Shown one piece after another: positions 11,701-21,962 of a stretch of 64,000 bases of DNA. The stretch is from Tetrapyrgos nigripes (taxonomy: Eukaryota > Basidiomycota > Agaricomycetes > Agaricales > Campanellaceae), in NCBI GenBank assembly GCA_013368315.1, contig JAACJM010000021.1:558001-622000 (forward strand), written 5' to 3'. Each line of letters begins with the position of its first letter. Position 1 is the first letter of the stretch. The notes under the pieces are model-generated. The model saw nothing but the letters and a program-made list of their open reading frames with translations, did not search any database and was not told where the DNA came from. The translations under genes were made by a program, and so were the position numbers.

Positions 11701-11995
11701 ATCAGATAGAAATGACTCTATCACAAAAGTTCAAATCACTTTAAATTAGTAGCAACCAACGGGTTTTGTAACACGCACCTGGATGGGTGATATATGTTAA
11801 CGGCGGGATGGCGGTGAGGGCGGTAGACTTATAGTATAAGCGGCGGGAGCGGGGATCGAGGCCTAAACAGGATTATTATGGTCCGAATTAGCACTTACAC
11901 TGTTTTGCATGAACTTACACTATTTTGGGGCTCAGGTACGTACTAGTACTACTTACACTAACACTATACTAGTATATACTCACCTGAACCTTCCA
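8798..11995. other. 3.2-kb AT-rich non-coding stretch
   Basis: No exon chain, transposase or RNA gene was recognised. A perfect hairpin at 11280-11311 is listed separately. The last 100 bases contain AGTATATACT about 25 nt before the T1 start, a possible core promoter. Confidence 0.4.
11280..11311. repeat. Perfect 13-bp hairpin
   Basis: The arm GGCGCGCACTTCC is followed by the loop AAATGT and the exact inverse arm. It is GC-rich in an AT-rich neighbourhood and about 690 bp upstream of T1. Confidence 0.8.
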
Positions 11996-14473
11996 TGTTT
12001 TCCCGCAAAGTCGTCGCTCATGCCAGCGCCACTACTACTGTTGGCAGCGAGTCTCTCGACGTCGTTCGTGAACTACAGTGGTAGCCTAGTCGCTGGACAG
12101 CTCACCTCGAATTCCGCGTACCCTGTGGCTGATTTCGACTCGAAATGCTCTTCAATCGCTTCACAGCTAAACAATTCCATCCCTAATGCGACAATCCGCT
12201 TCGCAGAGCTCGTTACCCAAGGAACTAATATCACATTCACCGAGTCTGACCGGGATCCTTCATGCGTGGTTGAACCCTTTTTTCTTCCTGCATCTCTGAT
12301 CGTTCCAGCAGATGTCTGTCGGATTTCACTAGACGTTCAGACTTCTGGACGGTCGGGGATTCATATGGAGACTTGGCTTCCTAGGAATTGGACGGGGAGG
12401 TTTTTGAGTACGGGGAATGGAGGAGTTGGAGGATGTAGGTTCAGAGTACTCCTTGCGTCCTTGAAATATACTAACGATGATGTGGCGCACAGGTATCCAG
12501 TTCCCTGATATGACATACACCTCTTCTTTGGGTTTCGCGACTGTCGGTGCCAACAACGGGCACGATGGCTTTTCTGGACGATCGTTCCTAAACAATTCGG
12601 ATGTTCTTGAAGACTTTGCCTATCGCTCGTAAGTAAACCTGTCCTGCTCCAGAACGACGATTTGACTGAACGAATATTTGAAACAGCGTTCACACCGGTG
12701 TGGTTGTTGGGAAAGAGGTAACTAAGACATTCTACGGTTATGAACACACGAAATCATACTATCTTGGATGTTCTACAGGTAGGTGGCCGTTGTCTGCTAT
12801 ACGGTTTGAATGATTCATTGTCACATTTTACAGGCGGTCGCCAAGGCCTTAAATCTATCCAAGACTTCCCCGAAGACTTCGACGGCGTCGTCGTCGGTGC
12901 CCCAGGCAACCAATGGAACAAGCTTATGGACGATTTTAGCCACATCTTCAACCTTACAGGCACTCCCGACGCACCCTCCTTCGTACCCGCGGAAGCCTGG
13001 CTCAACATCGTCCATCCAGACATTTTGAAACAATGCGATAAAATCGACGGAGTGGAAGATGGGGTCATCGAGGATCCTCATTTGTGTAATTACGACCCCA
13101 GTGGTATCGTTTGCTCGGAGGATTCGAAGGCAACAAGCTGTATCACGCCAGAACAAGCCGATACAGTGAGGAAAGTGTTCAGTCCTTTCTTCATTGGAGA
13201 TGAGTTCATCTACCCTCGTCTTGTGCCCGGTTCGGAAATTTCAGATGCGTTAAGTATGGTGTTGGCAGGAGATGTAGCTAGCGCTGTAAGTTCAACATTC
13301 CAACTGCTTCAACCTTAAGCTTCCCCATTGAAAAAACATAGGAATGGTTCAAATTCGTCGTTAACAGTGATCCCAACCTCGACGTCAAAACCCTCGGACC
13401 ATCCGACTGGAAAAAATGTATTGCCCAAGATCCATTCAACATCTCCACCTTCAAAGGAGACATCTCTGCATTCAAAAACCGAGGAGGCAAACTCCTTTCG
13501 TACCATGGCCAAGCCGATTCCTTAGTATCTCCTGAAAATTCGGAGATTTACTATGACCACGTTTCGAGTACTATGGACTTGTCAACTTCTCAGATGGACG
13601 ACTTTTACCGACTTTTCCGTATTAGTGGTATGTTCCACTGTTTCACCGGTCCTGGGGCTTGGAATGTAGGACAGGGGCTGTTTGGTGATACATCTCCTGG
13701 AAGTGATTATACAGATCCGAAGAATGTCTTGATGGCTACTATTGATGTGCGGGCCAGGGCCGGGCCTGAAGCCCCGGGCTTGGGCCAGGCTTTATAGGGC
13801 TTGGGCTTAGGCCAGGGCTTTTTACAGAATTTTTTGACCATTTCTGAGTGGTTTACAAACATGCACACATGCCAAATTTGACCAGTAATGTGTTCTTTTG
13901 ACTGCTTCTAGTCTCTAGGACATTATTTCAATGCTAGAAGTTGTGCGGAACCAAGCGGAACTCAAGTGTCAGATATAAGTGCGGTACTATGAAGCAATTA
14001 CAGATGTACACATCAGTACAATTCAGCAGTAGGACACCTATAGTAGCTCCATTTGAATACATATTGTCATTGAATATGAGCCATTGTCAAGTACTTAATC
14101 TTGCTGGCAAGTACACTATTTCCTAAATAGGAAATATCTGACAGGCCCTGGGCCTGGCCCCGGGCTTCGGGCTTCCCAAATTTCAAGCCCGGCCCTCAGG
14201 CCCTATAAGCCCGAGCATCGGGCCGGGCTGGGCCTGGGCAGGCTTCGGGCTTAAGCCCTGGCCCGCACATCACTAATGGCTACTGTTAGATGGGTTGAAG
14301 ATGGTACGGCTCCGGAGACGATTGAAGGGACGAAATTTGTGAATGATACGAATAGTCTGGGGGTTGAAATTTCGAGGAAGCATTGTAGGTTTCCTTTGAG
14401 GAACACATATGATGGGGTGGGGGATAGCACGAAACCAGAGAGCTGGTCGTGTCAGCCGGCGTCTAACCCATGA
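11996..14473 (+). pseudogene. Tannase/feruloyl esterase T1, broken by hAT MITE
   Basis: This is a secreted alpha/beta-hydrolase of the tannase/FaeB family (phenolic ester hydrolysis). Exons are 11996-12434, 12493-12628, 12687-12778, 12834-13285 and 13342-13739, continued from 14284 to 14473 after a 536-bp insertion. The CS-D-HC motif is present: GCSTGGRQG across the third intron, HGQADSL and MFHCFTG. A Ca-binding-type loop, DKIDGVEDGVIEDP, is also present. Compared with T2-T4 the start ATG at 11996 is followed by a 2-nt deletion that puts it out of frame. A later in-frame ATG at 12020 (MPAPLLLLAASLSTSF) could still start a shorter signal peptide. The insertion sits before the last 64 codons and adds an early stop. 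Apart from these two lesions the frame is open, so inactivation is recent. Confidence 0.85.
13740..14275. mobile_element. hAT-type MITE, GGGC-rich family, copy 1
   Basis: It is flanked by the perfect 8-bp duplication ATGGCTAC (13732-13739 and 14276-14283). The ends are inverse of each other: TATTGATGTGCGGGCC on the left and the inverse of TAGTGATGTGCGGGCC on the right. The subterminal 100 bp at both ends are packed with GGGCCTGGGC/GGGCTTGGGC-like words. There is no coding capacity. The 8-bp duplication supports hAT. Removing it with one duplication copy restores the T1 reading frame (ATG GCT ACT GTT AGA). Confidence 0.9.
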
Positions 14474-16112
14474 ATGTCGTTTATCTGTCGGCGTGTAACT
14501 AGGCGTCCGAAAATCGCGTTGTAAATTGTAATACATAAGTAGATTTTTTTCCAACCAAACTCAGATATCGTCCTCTGGACTCCTCTTTTATTGAAATAGT
14601 CTTCTTGAGTCGTTGTGAGTCCCAGCACACGAGAGCGAGATGCGGCAAAGAGAACGAGTATATTCCGGCTGTCCTGCTAGATGACGGCGGGAAGCAAGGA
14701 GAATTAGATGTGGAAACATCCAGAACGAGGTATTTAATACTACAGAAACAGGGGCTACCTATCTACGGCAAACATGTAATTAAAATCTACGAGCTTCCAA
14801 GCTCACTGTCAAAATACAAATCCAACAGTAGCTCCCTCTTGAGATCATTGATCAGAGTGGTCTAGTATGTCGCCTCCATGCCTTCTCCTTGACGTTTTTG
14901 GATATAGCGTTGGATTCTGTCATTTCAAGTACTTCTCGAGTGCGTATACACGTACCCTCTCCCTACTACCCTGTAACATTTCGCGCTTTTTTCTATTTTT
15001 AGTACTACAACGTATCCCCGGGTTCCCTCAACGACGCCTTGACCGCTCGTCAATGTTATACACGGTATGAGCCGCATTCTCAAGGCAGACAGACAGACGT
15101 ACATGCCAATTATCCCATTCCTTTTTGAAATGATAGTTGGACGTGATGGGTCAACTAGGCCGCGGGTGGCGTCTGTCATCTCTGGGGCCAAATTGAAAAC
15201 TCATCAGCTATCTCTTTGCTACCATCTACCTACCACAGCCTAGAGTGGCATCCATCGCCATAGCCAAAACGGTCAGCGAACAGTGCACCTAAACCTTGCG
15301 TATATATTTCTGTCGTCCAAGCCATAGCCATACCACATCATGATCAAACCTTCGGAAACATGCTATTCCTGATCATCACCAGAGATAACGTCGAAACATT
15401 CAGCTTTAACCTGGTGAGGATTTAATGACAGGCACCAACTGGATGGATACATAGATAGATACATGCCAAGTGGCCCCTTCAGGACCCAGCGGGGTGGTGT
15501 TGCGTAGTCACAATATCAATGACATGGTGTTACAAGGGCAAGGCAGTCACCTTTACGAGGTCCTTCCCAGACTCTCATAGAGAGAAAAGGCCTTGTGGGG
15601 TCGAAATCACCAAGATCAAGAGCACTTTTCTCCCGTGCCACATGCGGCCAACACTCGGATCGATCTAAGTACTGCAAATGACTTGATCTTCCTTCCTTGC
15701 CCCTGGTATCAACCTACCTGAGTGAACCTAAGTCAGCCTCACATGTACAGTGAATAGAAACCTCGGATCTGTCAAGAAGAGTCGGGGATTGCGTGACACG
15801 CTCGCCGAGCGCTAAGCACAGTGACTCGTTCTTACACACGCCATTTCTGCGCGTGGCTATGCTCGATACCATCACGTTTCTCGCGCCGACTGAAGCTCAA
15901 CGTAATATTTCAACTAATCAAATAAACTCGTTGGTACCACGCGAAGCGGCGGCGCACAAAGCCTTCATAATGCTCTCTCACACCCATTTCTGTTTCTGGT
16001 AATAAACGAGTCCATCTCACCGATCATTCTATCTTGCCAGTGACCCTGCTTCCTGATTGATCGCAATTAATGGGGCCTTAGGAGACCTGTCCTAAAATAC
16101 CTTTCAAAGGCC
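14474..16112. other. Intergenic, no gene recognised
   Basis: Short frames only, none with domains or splice-supported extensions. Confidence 0.4.
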
Positions 16113-18143
16113 TTGCGTGATGTTCTCCCACTTCCTTTCTGTTGCAGTGCTCTCATCTTTCCCTCCACTCAGTCCTCTCTACCCATGGAAGAACATACAA
16201 CGACATGGATAGTTGTGGACGATACTGATAGTCGTATCGAGTATCACGGAGATTGGGTTGCGACAACTGACGCAGATAACGAAGGTGGTAGAGAACCTGG
16301 GGCTGCGGGACAGCCAAGTGGGGGGGCATTTAATCACACTCTGCACCGTGCCCTGAGTACAACTGGAACATCGTTCACGTTCAAATTTAACGGTAAGTAT
16401 TATGTACATGGTTCGTTGAAGCCCTAGTTCTCACTTCAAATTTCTTTTCATTTCCACTCGTTTCTCAACTGCTCCTCCGGTAATACATTCCTCCTCCTCC
16501 TCCTCAGGTTCTTCGCTACTCCTTGTTTACGGAAGTTCATACTACCTTCCGGGTGATACTGGCATACTACTCGACTCCTACGCGGTCAGCTGCTCCTGGG
16601 TAACTGAAAAAGGGGATGGCAGGAGCTTTGAGGGAACAGGAAAGCCTGACAGCGAGACGGTCTCCCCGCTAAACAACAATCAAGAACTTTGTCGTTTTGA
16701 AGAATTATACGGAGCAGGATCCCCAGGAGAACATGAACTCATGTTTGAAGTCGAAACGTTGTCGGGTGCAGCCCTCTATTTTGATTATCTGGTGTATGAA
16801 CCTCTTCTTGGCGCCATTACCGACGGTGATACGTTGCAAATTGGGAACCCATATGCAACCTACAGCCAGTTCGACCCTCGTTTGCAAGATACTCGTTTTT
16901 CCTTCAGTCCTGACTGGGATTTCGACGATTCTTCTTTGGGCCTAGATATGGCAAAAACAACAACACCTGGAGCTTTTGTTACGGTCAAGTTCAATGGTAA
17001 GTACTTACATCTTTGTTTGAAGGAATTGTCTTTACTATATGACTTCAAGGAACCGCGATCGAACTATATGGTGTACTGACAAGTAATTTTTCGGACAATA
17101 CGGCAACGTATCAATTGGATGACCTTGCTCCTGAGTCATTCGAGCTACAGTCCCCCTCAAATCAAAATCTGACGAATCAGCTCTTCTTCAATCATTCTGG
17201 AATACCTCCAGGAGAGCATACAGTCATTGTCACGCATAATGGCTCGTCTACTGCGATGCCCTTGATGGTTCAATACTTTCTTGCTACCTCCCTTACATCG
17301 GAGGAACAAGCTTCACCATCACCGTCATCGTCACTGTCACCAGCTAATTCACGAATCCGGATTATCGGCGGTGTTATAGGCGGAGTAGTGGGACTAGTGT
17401 TGCTCCTCCTAGGGATTATATGGATTATATGGATCCAAAGAAAACGTAGACACAGGCAGGAGAGGGATTCTACAGGGCTCACACCGGTATCTACAGCATC
17501 GGCACCATTCACCTCTACATCATCGGCACCATTCATCTCTACATCATCGGCACCATTCATCTCTACATCATCGGCACCATTTATCTCTACATCATCGGCA
17601 CCATTCATCTCTACATCATCGGCACCATTCATCTCTACATCATCGGCACCATTTATCTCTACATCATCGGCACCATTCATCTCTACATCATCGGCACCAT
17701 TTATCTCTACATCATCATCTCTAATTCCTCCTCCTCCTCCTCCCCCTCCTCCCCATACTCCTCCTCTACATCATGATGCTGATGCTGTTCCCGGCCCGTA
17801 CAACGCGAGGCGCTGGGGTAGACGCAATTCTTCTACTACGACCGGAGCCGGAGCTGTCAAATCGAATTCTCCACCTCTTCCTCGACCGTCAAACGGCTCC
17901 CAAGAACGCAAACGTGAGCTAAACGATACGAGGTTTGGAAATTTGAAGTTTCTGCAACGGTTTGAACCCTTGCGTCGTCTTCTCACTGCTAGTGTTGCGG
18001 GGCCAGATGATGCCAGGCTAACTTTGGGTCGGACTCGGCGAGTGGAACGAGAAGAGACGGATAGTGGATGGAGACAGCAAAGTGATGACGTTGATGGAGA
18101 TATCATGGTACAGATACGCCCGCCGCGTTATACGGAGGCATAA
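16113..18143 (+). CDS. Single-pass membrane protein with Ser-rich octapeptide repeats
   Basis: Exons end at 16392, run 16508-16996, and run 17050-18143. The introns are canonical and both follow the sequence KFNG at equivalent positions, so the ectodomain is two related beta-rich units (FTFKFNG|SSLLLVYGS and VTVKFNG|TAIELYG). Each matches the pattern common in basidiomycete membrane proteins (VDDTDSRIEYHGDWV, then a jelly-roll-like unit). One membrane helix follows (IIGGVIGGVVGLVLLLLG...), then basic QRKRRHRQER and a cytosolic tail with nine SAPFISTS-type repeats and a Pro run. The start is uncertain: ATG 16113 or 16185 keeps the frame, while a better signal-peptide-like sequence from 16120 is in another frame, so a missed intron or an error is possible. 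Function unknown; a cell-surface or wall-associated role is inference. Confidence 0.8.
17494..17720 (+). repeat. 24-bp coding minisatellite
   Basis: About nine tandem 24-bp units encode SAPFISTS. Units differ only by C/T at the Phe-Ile boundary (CATT/TATT) and one ACC-for-ATC change at the first unit. It is in frame within the cytosolic tail of the membrane protein. Confidence 0.9.
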
Positions 18144-18740
18144 AATCCATGTAGTTGTGAAGGATCGTCCTTAGATAGGACAGTGCACTGAAAGATGTAT
18201 TTACGTGTTTACTAAACGAGATAGCGGCTCAAATGAGACTCAGACCCTGCAGATATACATACTTACACCTCTGTACGTGCGTGCGAGTCCGAGGAGAAGA
18301 CGAAGTACGTATTCAGCGACGATTTGGCGACAATGAGTCATGACACGGTAAACGGAGGGTACTAATCCATCAAGCCATATCTTTACAATAGACTTGTGCA
18401 GATCCTATACAGATGAGCCTAGACCAGACAGCTCAAGCCAGTGACTGCGTCCAGGAGGATTACTCAACGTTGAGCAGAATTCCTCGAAGTTAGGGACTCA
18501 TTGGCAGTAGACTAGGATATGATGAATGGACCTTCCCTCTCCTTCGAAAACACATGGGAACTCAGGAGTACGAGACACTGTATAGGACAACAGTTAAGAG
18601 TACGAGACAGCAGCTGAGAGTATGAGACGCGGTAGATGATATAATTTCAACCCTGACTTGGAAATTTGGACTCCGACGGGTCTGGGGTCAAACAAACGTC
18701 AAACAAATTCTTAGCGGCGCAACTTATGCGCCAGTCCCTA
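18144..18740. other. Intergenic between membrane protein and Ngaro
   Basis: No gene recognised. Confidence 0.4.
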
Positions 18741-19212
18741 GTTGACATAGCGGCTTGCCGCTTTGGAGACCTCCGAATTTGGAAATATGTGATACTTCCG
18801 TCTCCTCCTCCAATCAACGATCAGATTGCAAATTCGATCATTGAGCTGCCGTCCAGACGATTAGGAGCATGTCCAGGAGTGCTGAAGTTTCAGCAGATGC
18901 TCCTGGAACATAAGTACCCTCTGATTCGTCGTTGATGGGTCTAGAACCCATCCTACCTACCTGCCAGCCTGCCTCGAGTCCGAAATTTTTCGGTACATTA
19001 TCATTGCCTGCCTGCCTATTCATCGTATTGATGATACCTTCCTCAGAAACATTTGTGAATTATCTTGACAGTACATTCACTGTCCGTCCTCGCATCTTCA
19101 CGAATTTTCTGAGGTAACTATTATTCATATTAAAGCATATTCAAGTATCTAACGAGTTACGCTCTATCTGCAGTTCATAGCTTTATCCGAAGCCGTCTCC
19201 ACTTTTCTCTGA
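18741..19212 (+). repeat. Ngaro split repeat A1
   Basis: 472 bp nearly identical to 25759-26230. It contains the upstream sequence of gag and should act as the 5' promoter-bearing end. Confidence 0.9.
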
Positions 19213-19268
19213 AACTTCCCTCTTCGAGTCATCTTCAATTTCATCTTCCACTTCACCAATCCTAGTCA

Positions 19269-21121
19269 ATGTCCCAGAGCGGTCATGATGTCATTACTGA
19301 GACTGGAGACGATCATGGGAACGAGCCTTCTCAAGGTCGTGAAGGAAGTGTTGATAACGGAAGTGAAATACCAACAGACGAAGAGCAAGAACAATTACGA
19401 CTCATCACTGAAGCATGCGACTCCCTCGTTGACGATTATCAATCTCGACAGATCACCCGTAGCTATTTGGAAGAGAGTCTTCGTATCACTGGAGCCGACG
19501 TTGATGCAAGGGGGTCCGGACCGGGAAATCCCGTACCGGGGGTTGGTAGGTAGGTTCCTCTGGAGGAGGCGAAAATTTTTTATTGACCCCCCCGAAAATG
19601 CGCCTTAGAACAATTTTTCGCTCACTGTTGGCAGTAATACATGTTGTTCACAATGCATCTAAGGTCTGATAATGCTGCTTTGACCACGTTGCAGTCAATT
19701 TTTCGTTGAAGGTTCCGCAAAGCTTCTGACTAGCACAGCAGTTCAAATAATTTATGTAATCATAAGTCACATGCTATTGCTATATTAAGCAGGTAACCTA
19801 CTATATAAGGAAGGTAAGGTAGGTAGGTTCCCTTGATGGGGGCGCAAATTTTTTTTTCCGACCCCCAGTATAATTTAATTCTTTTTGGACCCCCTTGCGT
19901 TGATGCCATCAACGAATATCTTCAAGAAGTTGATAGCCAATTTCCTGCGGGTCGAGATGGACTTCGGAAGTATGTTCGGGGAGAGACTGATGAAAGAGGT
20001 GATGAGGGAGACAGAGGAGACGAAAATGGGTTGGATGGCCAGAAAGTCAAACAAGCTTTTGCCAGAGCCGCTAACGCCTTGGAAAAAGGAGAGGCTTATC
20101 TTAGGACGAGACGAGAGAAGGAAAGAGAGGGTGGAACCAGGAACGATGCCTCCATTACTGCCGAGCAATTCATCAGCGATGCTCTTGGCGGTACTCGCGG
20201 TCAAGCCCCATCCGTTCCTGGAGGATCATCGAATCGTGGTACCAGTTCAGAAGGTCTATCTGCCTCGCTTCTCGCCGCTGCTCCTCACCTTGGAAACTTG
20301 CTATCCCTATCCAATGACCGTCACCTTCGAGAGACTCAGAATATCCGGATCGCTGTATCTAAAGAATCGAGCCTCAAAACCCTGGTTCAGATTCTCGAAT
20401 TTATTCCTCTCAAAGAGCCAATTTCTCGAGGCACTTGGGAGAAGATTATCAAAGACGAATATGTCGATTTCGAGAAGCTTCACGCTTCTTCGGACCCAAC
20501 GTATGACAGATCCGATGAGTCTAAGGAAATCGTACCTGGATTCTTCATCTCTCACAAGGATACAGCAACGAAGAAGAAGATCAAGACCGAAGCTGAATGG
20601 TATAGGGTCTATGAGCAGTGGTCAGCAGGAGTTGAGGCAAGCATAGGGTGGATGAGCTCAGGGATTACAGGTCTCTCATCTCTGAAATGTTCAAAGACTA
20701 CCCGGACCATATTGACGTTGTCATTGGTGTTGACGCACACGCGAGGTTCCAGTACTCAAAGAAGCCATGCCGTCTCGACGACAATCAGCGCCTCGAACGT
20801 TTTCTTCACTCCAAACTCAACCAAGCGAAATCCTCATCAGCTCATTCTTCCCTTGCTGCATCCTCTTCCAAACGTACAGGCAGCTCCGACTCTAATCTGC
20901 GACCTGCAAAACAACAGCAATACGAAATCTGCCTCAACTGGAATAGGGGCGCTTGTGAGCAGACTCCTTGCGGTGTTGGGCGTAGGCATGGTGTGCGCAG
21001 TATTTGCGGAGGAGGACACAGAGCAAAGGATCAGCCAGAATGTCTCTCTGAATACAACACCAGAAGACAACGAGCTCTCGCTTATAGACAAGCAAGTGCA
21101 GCTGGCGCTCGAAGGACCTAG
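19269..21121 (+). pseudogene. Ngaro gag-like ORF, interrupted
   Basis: It starts at ATG 19269 (MSQSGHDVITETGDD) and has an acidic N-terminus. It is split at 19506 by the 391-bp MITE and continues cleanly after it (GADVD|AINEYLQEVDSQ when one 8-bp duplication is removed). Near 20645 the frame shifts: the downstream frame (DELRDYRSLISEMFKDYPDH) is open to the stop at 21119-21121. A single G lost from a G-run (now GGG at 20646-20648) would explain this. The C-terminal part has a Cys/His cluster (CLNWNRGACEQTPCGVGRRH ... CGGGHRAKDQPEC) typical of zinc-finger tails in fungal Ngaro ORF1 proteins. It binds nucleic acid by inference. Confidence 0.8.
19507..19897. mobile_element. hAT-type MITE, CAAGGGGGTC family, copy 1
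   Basis: It is flanked by the perfect 8-bp duplication CGTTGATG (19499-19506 and 19898-19905). The ends are CAAGGGGGTCC and its exact inverse. The left end continues GGACCGGGAAATCCCGTACC. The right end, read inward, shows GGGGGTCGG, an A-run, AATTTGCGCC and ACCTACCTACC. Copies 2 and 3 at 27040 and 48900 share these end signatures. Non-coding, 391 bp. Confidence 0.9.
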
Positions 21122-21962
21122 GCGGGTATGTGACAACACTGCAGGCGGCGTTAAACGCAAAGCACCACAACTTTCTTACCCGCGTTTTCGTCGGAATTTC
21201 GTCTGGCACGACGCCGAAAACGAGATTGTTTCCCCTTCAGTCATTTTTTCCGAAACAGCCACACCTCTACCATCCGTACCCGACAAACTATTACACGATC
21301 CTGAAGTCCTTGCCGCTCTCTCCAGTCAAAAGGATTTCATCCAAGTAACCACTCCTTACAACGTAGATCGTTTAAGGAATCTGCTTTCCCTACATCCTAA
21401 TCAGCCATTCGTTGAGTCAGTTTTGAAGGGTCTGGAGGTTGGATTTTGGCCATGTCATTCGGGAGAGTGGGAAGAAGGATTTGATGCGCTCATGGACAAC
21501 TATCCTATGGAAGACCCAGATCTAAATGTTGTGAGGGCATACAGAGATAAAGAAGTTGCAGAGGGGAGGTGGTCACCATGCATTCATTCCTTCGTTAAAG
21601 GAATGAAAAGCTCGCCTATGTTTGTGGTGTGGCAAGGAGAGAACCGAGTTAAGGGCCGAGTCATCACCAACTTTACCGGATCAGGGATTAACGCTGGAAT
21701 TCCCTGTGAAGAAGCACATGTCAAATACGATGATATGCGTTCCTTTGGACTCGCTCTACGCCAAGCCAGAATAGCTCATCCCAACAATGATCTAGTTCTT
21801 TTCAAGGACGACATCAAAGGTGCCTTTCCTACTCTACCGGCTCACCCCATCTGGCAACTTCGTCAAGTCGTCACTGTGGACAATGATTTGCACATTGTGA
21901 GGAGGATGGTCTTTGGAGGACGTTCCACTCCTCGGATATGGTGCACTCTGTCCAGCCTGATA

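Noticed and set aside
17270..17680. Minus-strand frame with MNGADDVE repeats
   Set aside because: Antisense reading of the coding minisatellite.
17494..17720. Possible CRISPR-like regular repeat
   Set aside because: No spacers; contiguous 24-bp coding units in a eukaryotic gene.
20837..21209. Minus-strand frames over Ngaro gag
   Set aside because: Antisense of the gag zinc-cluster region; no support.
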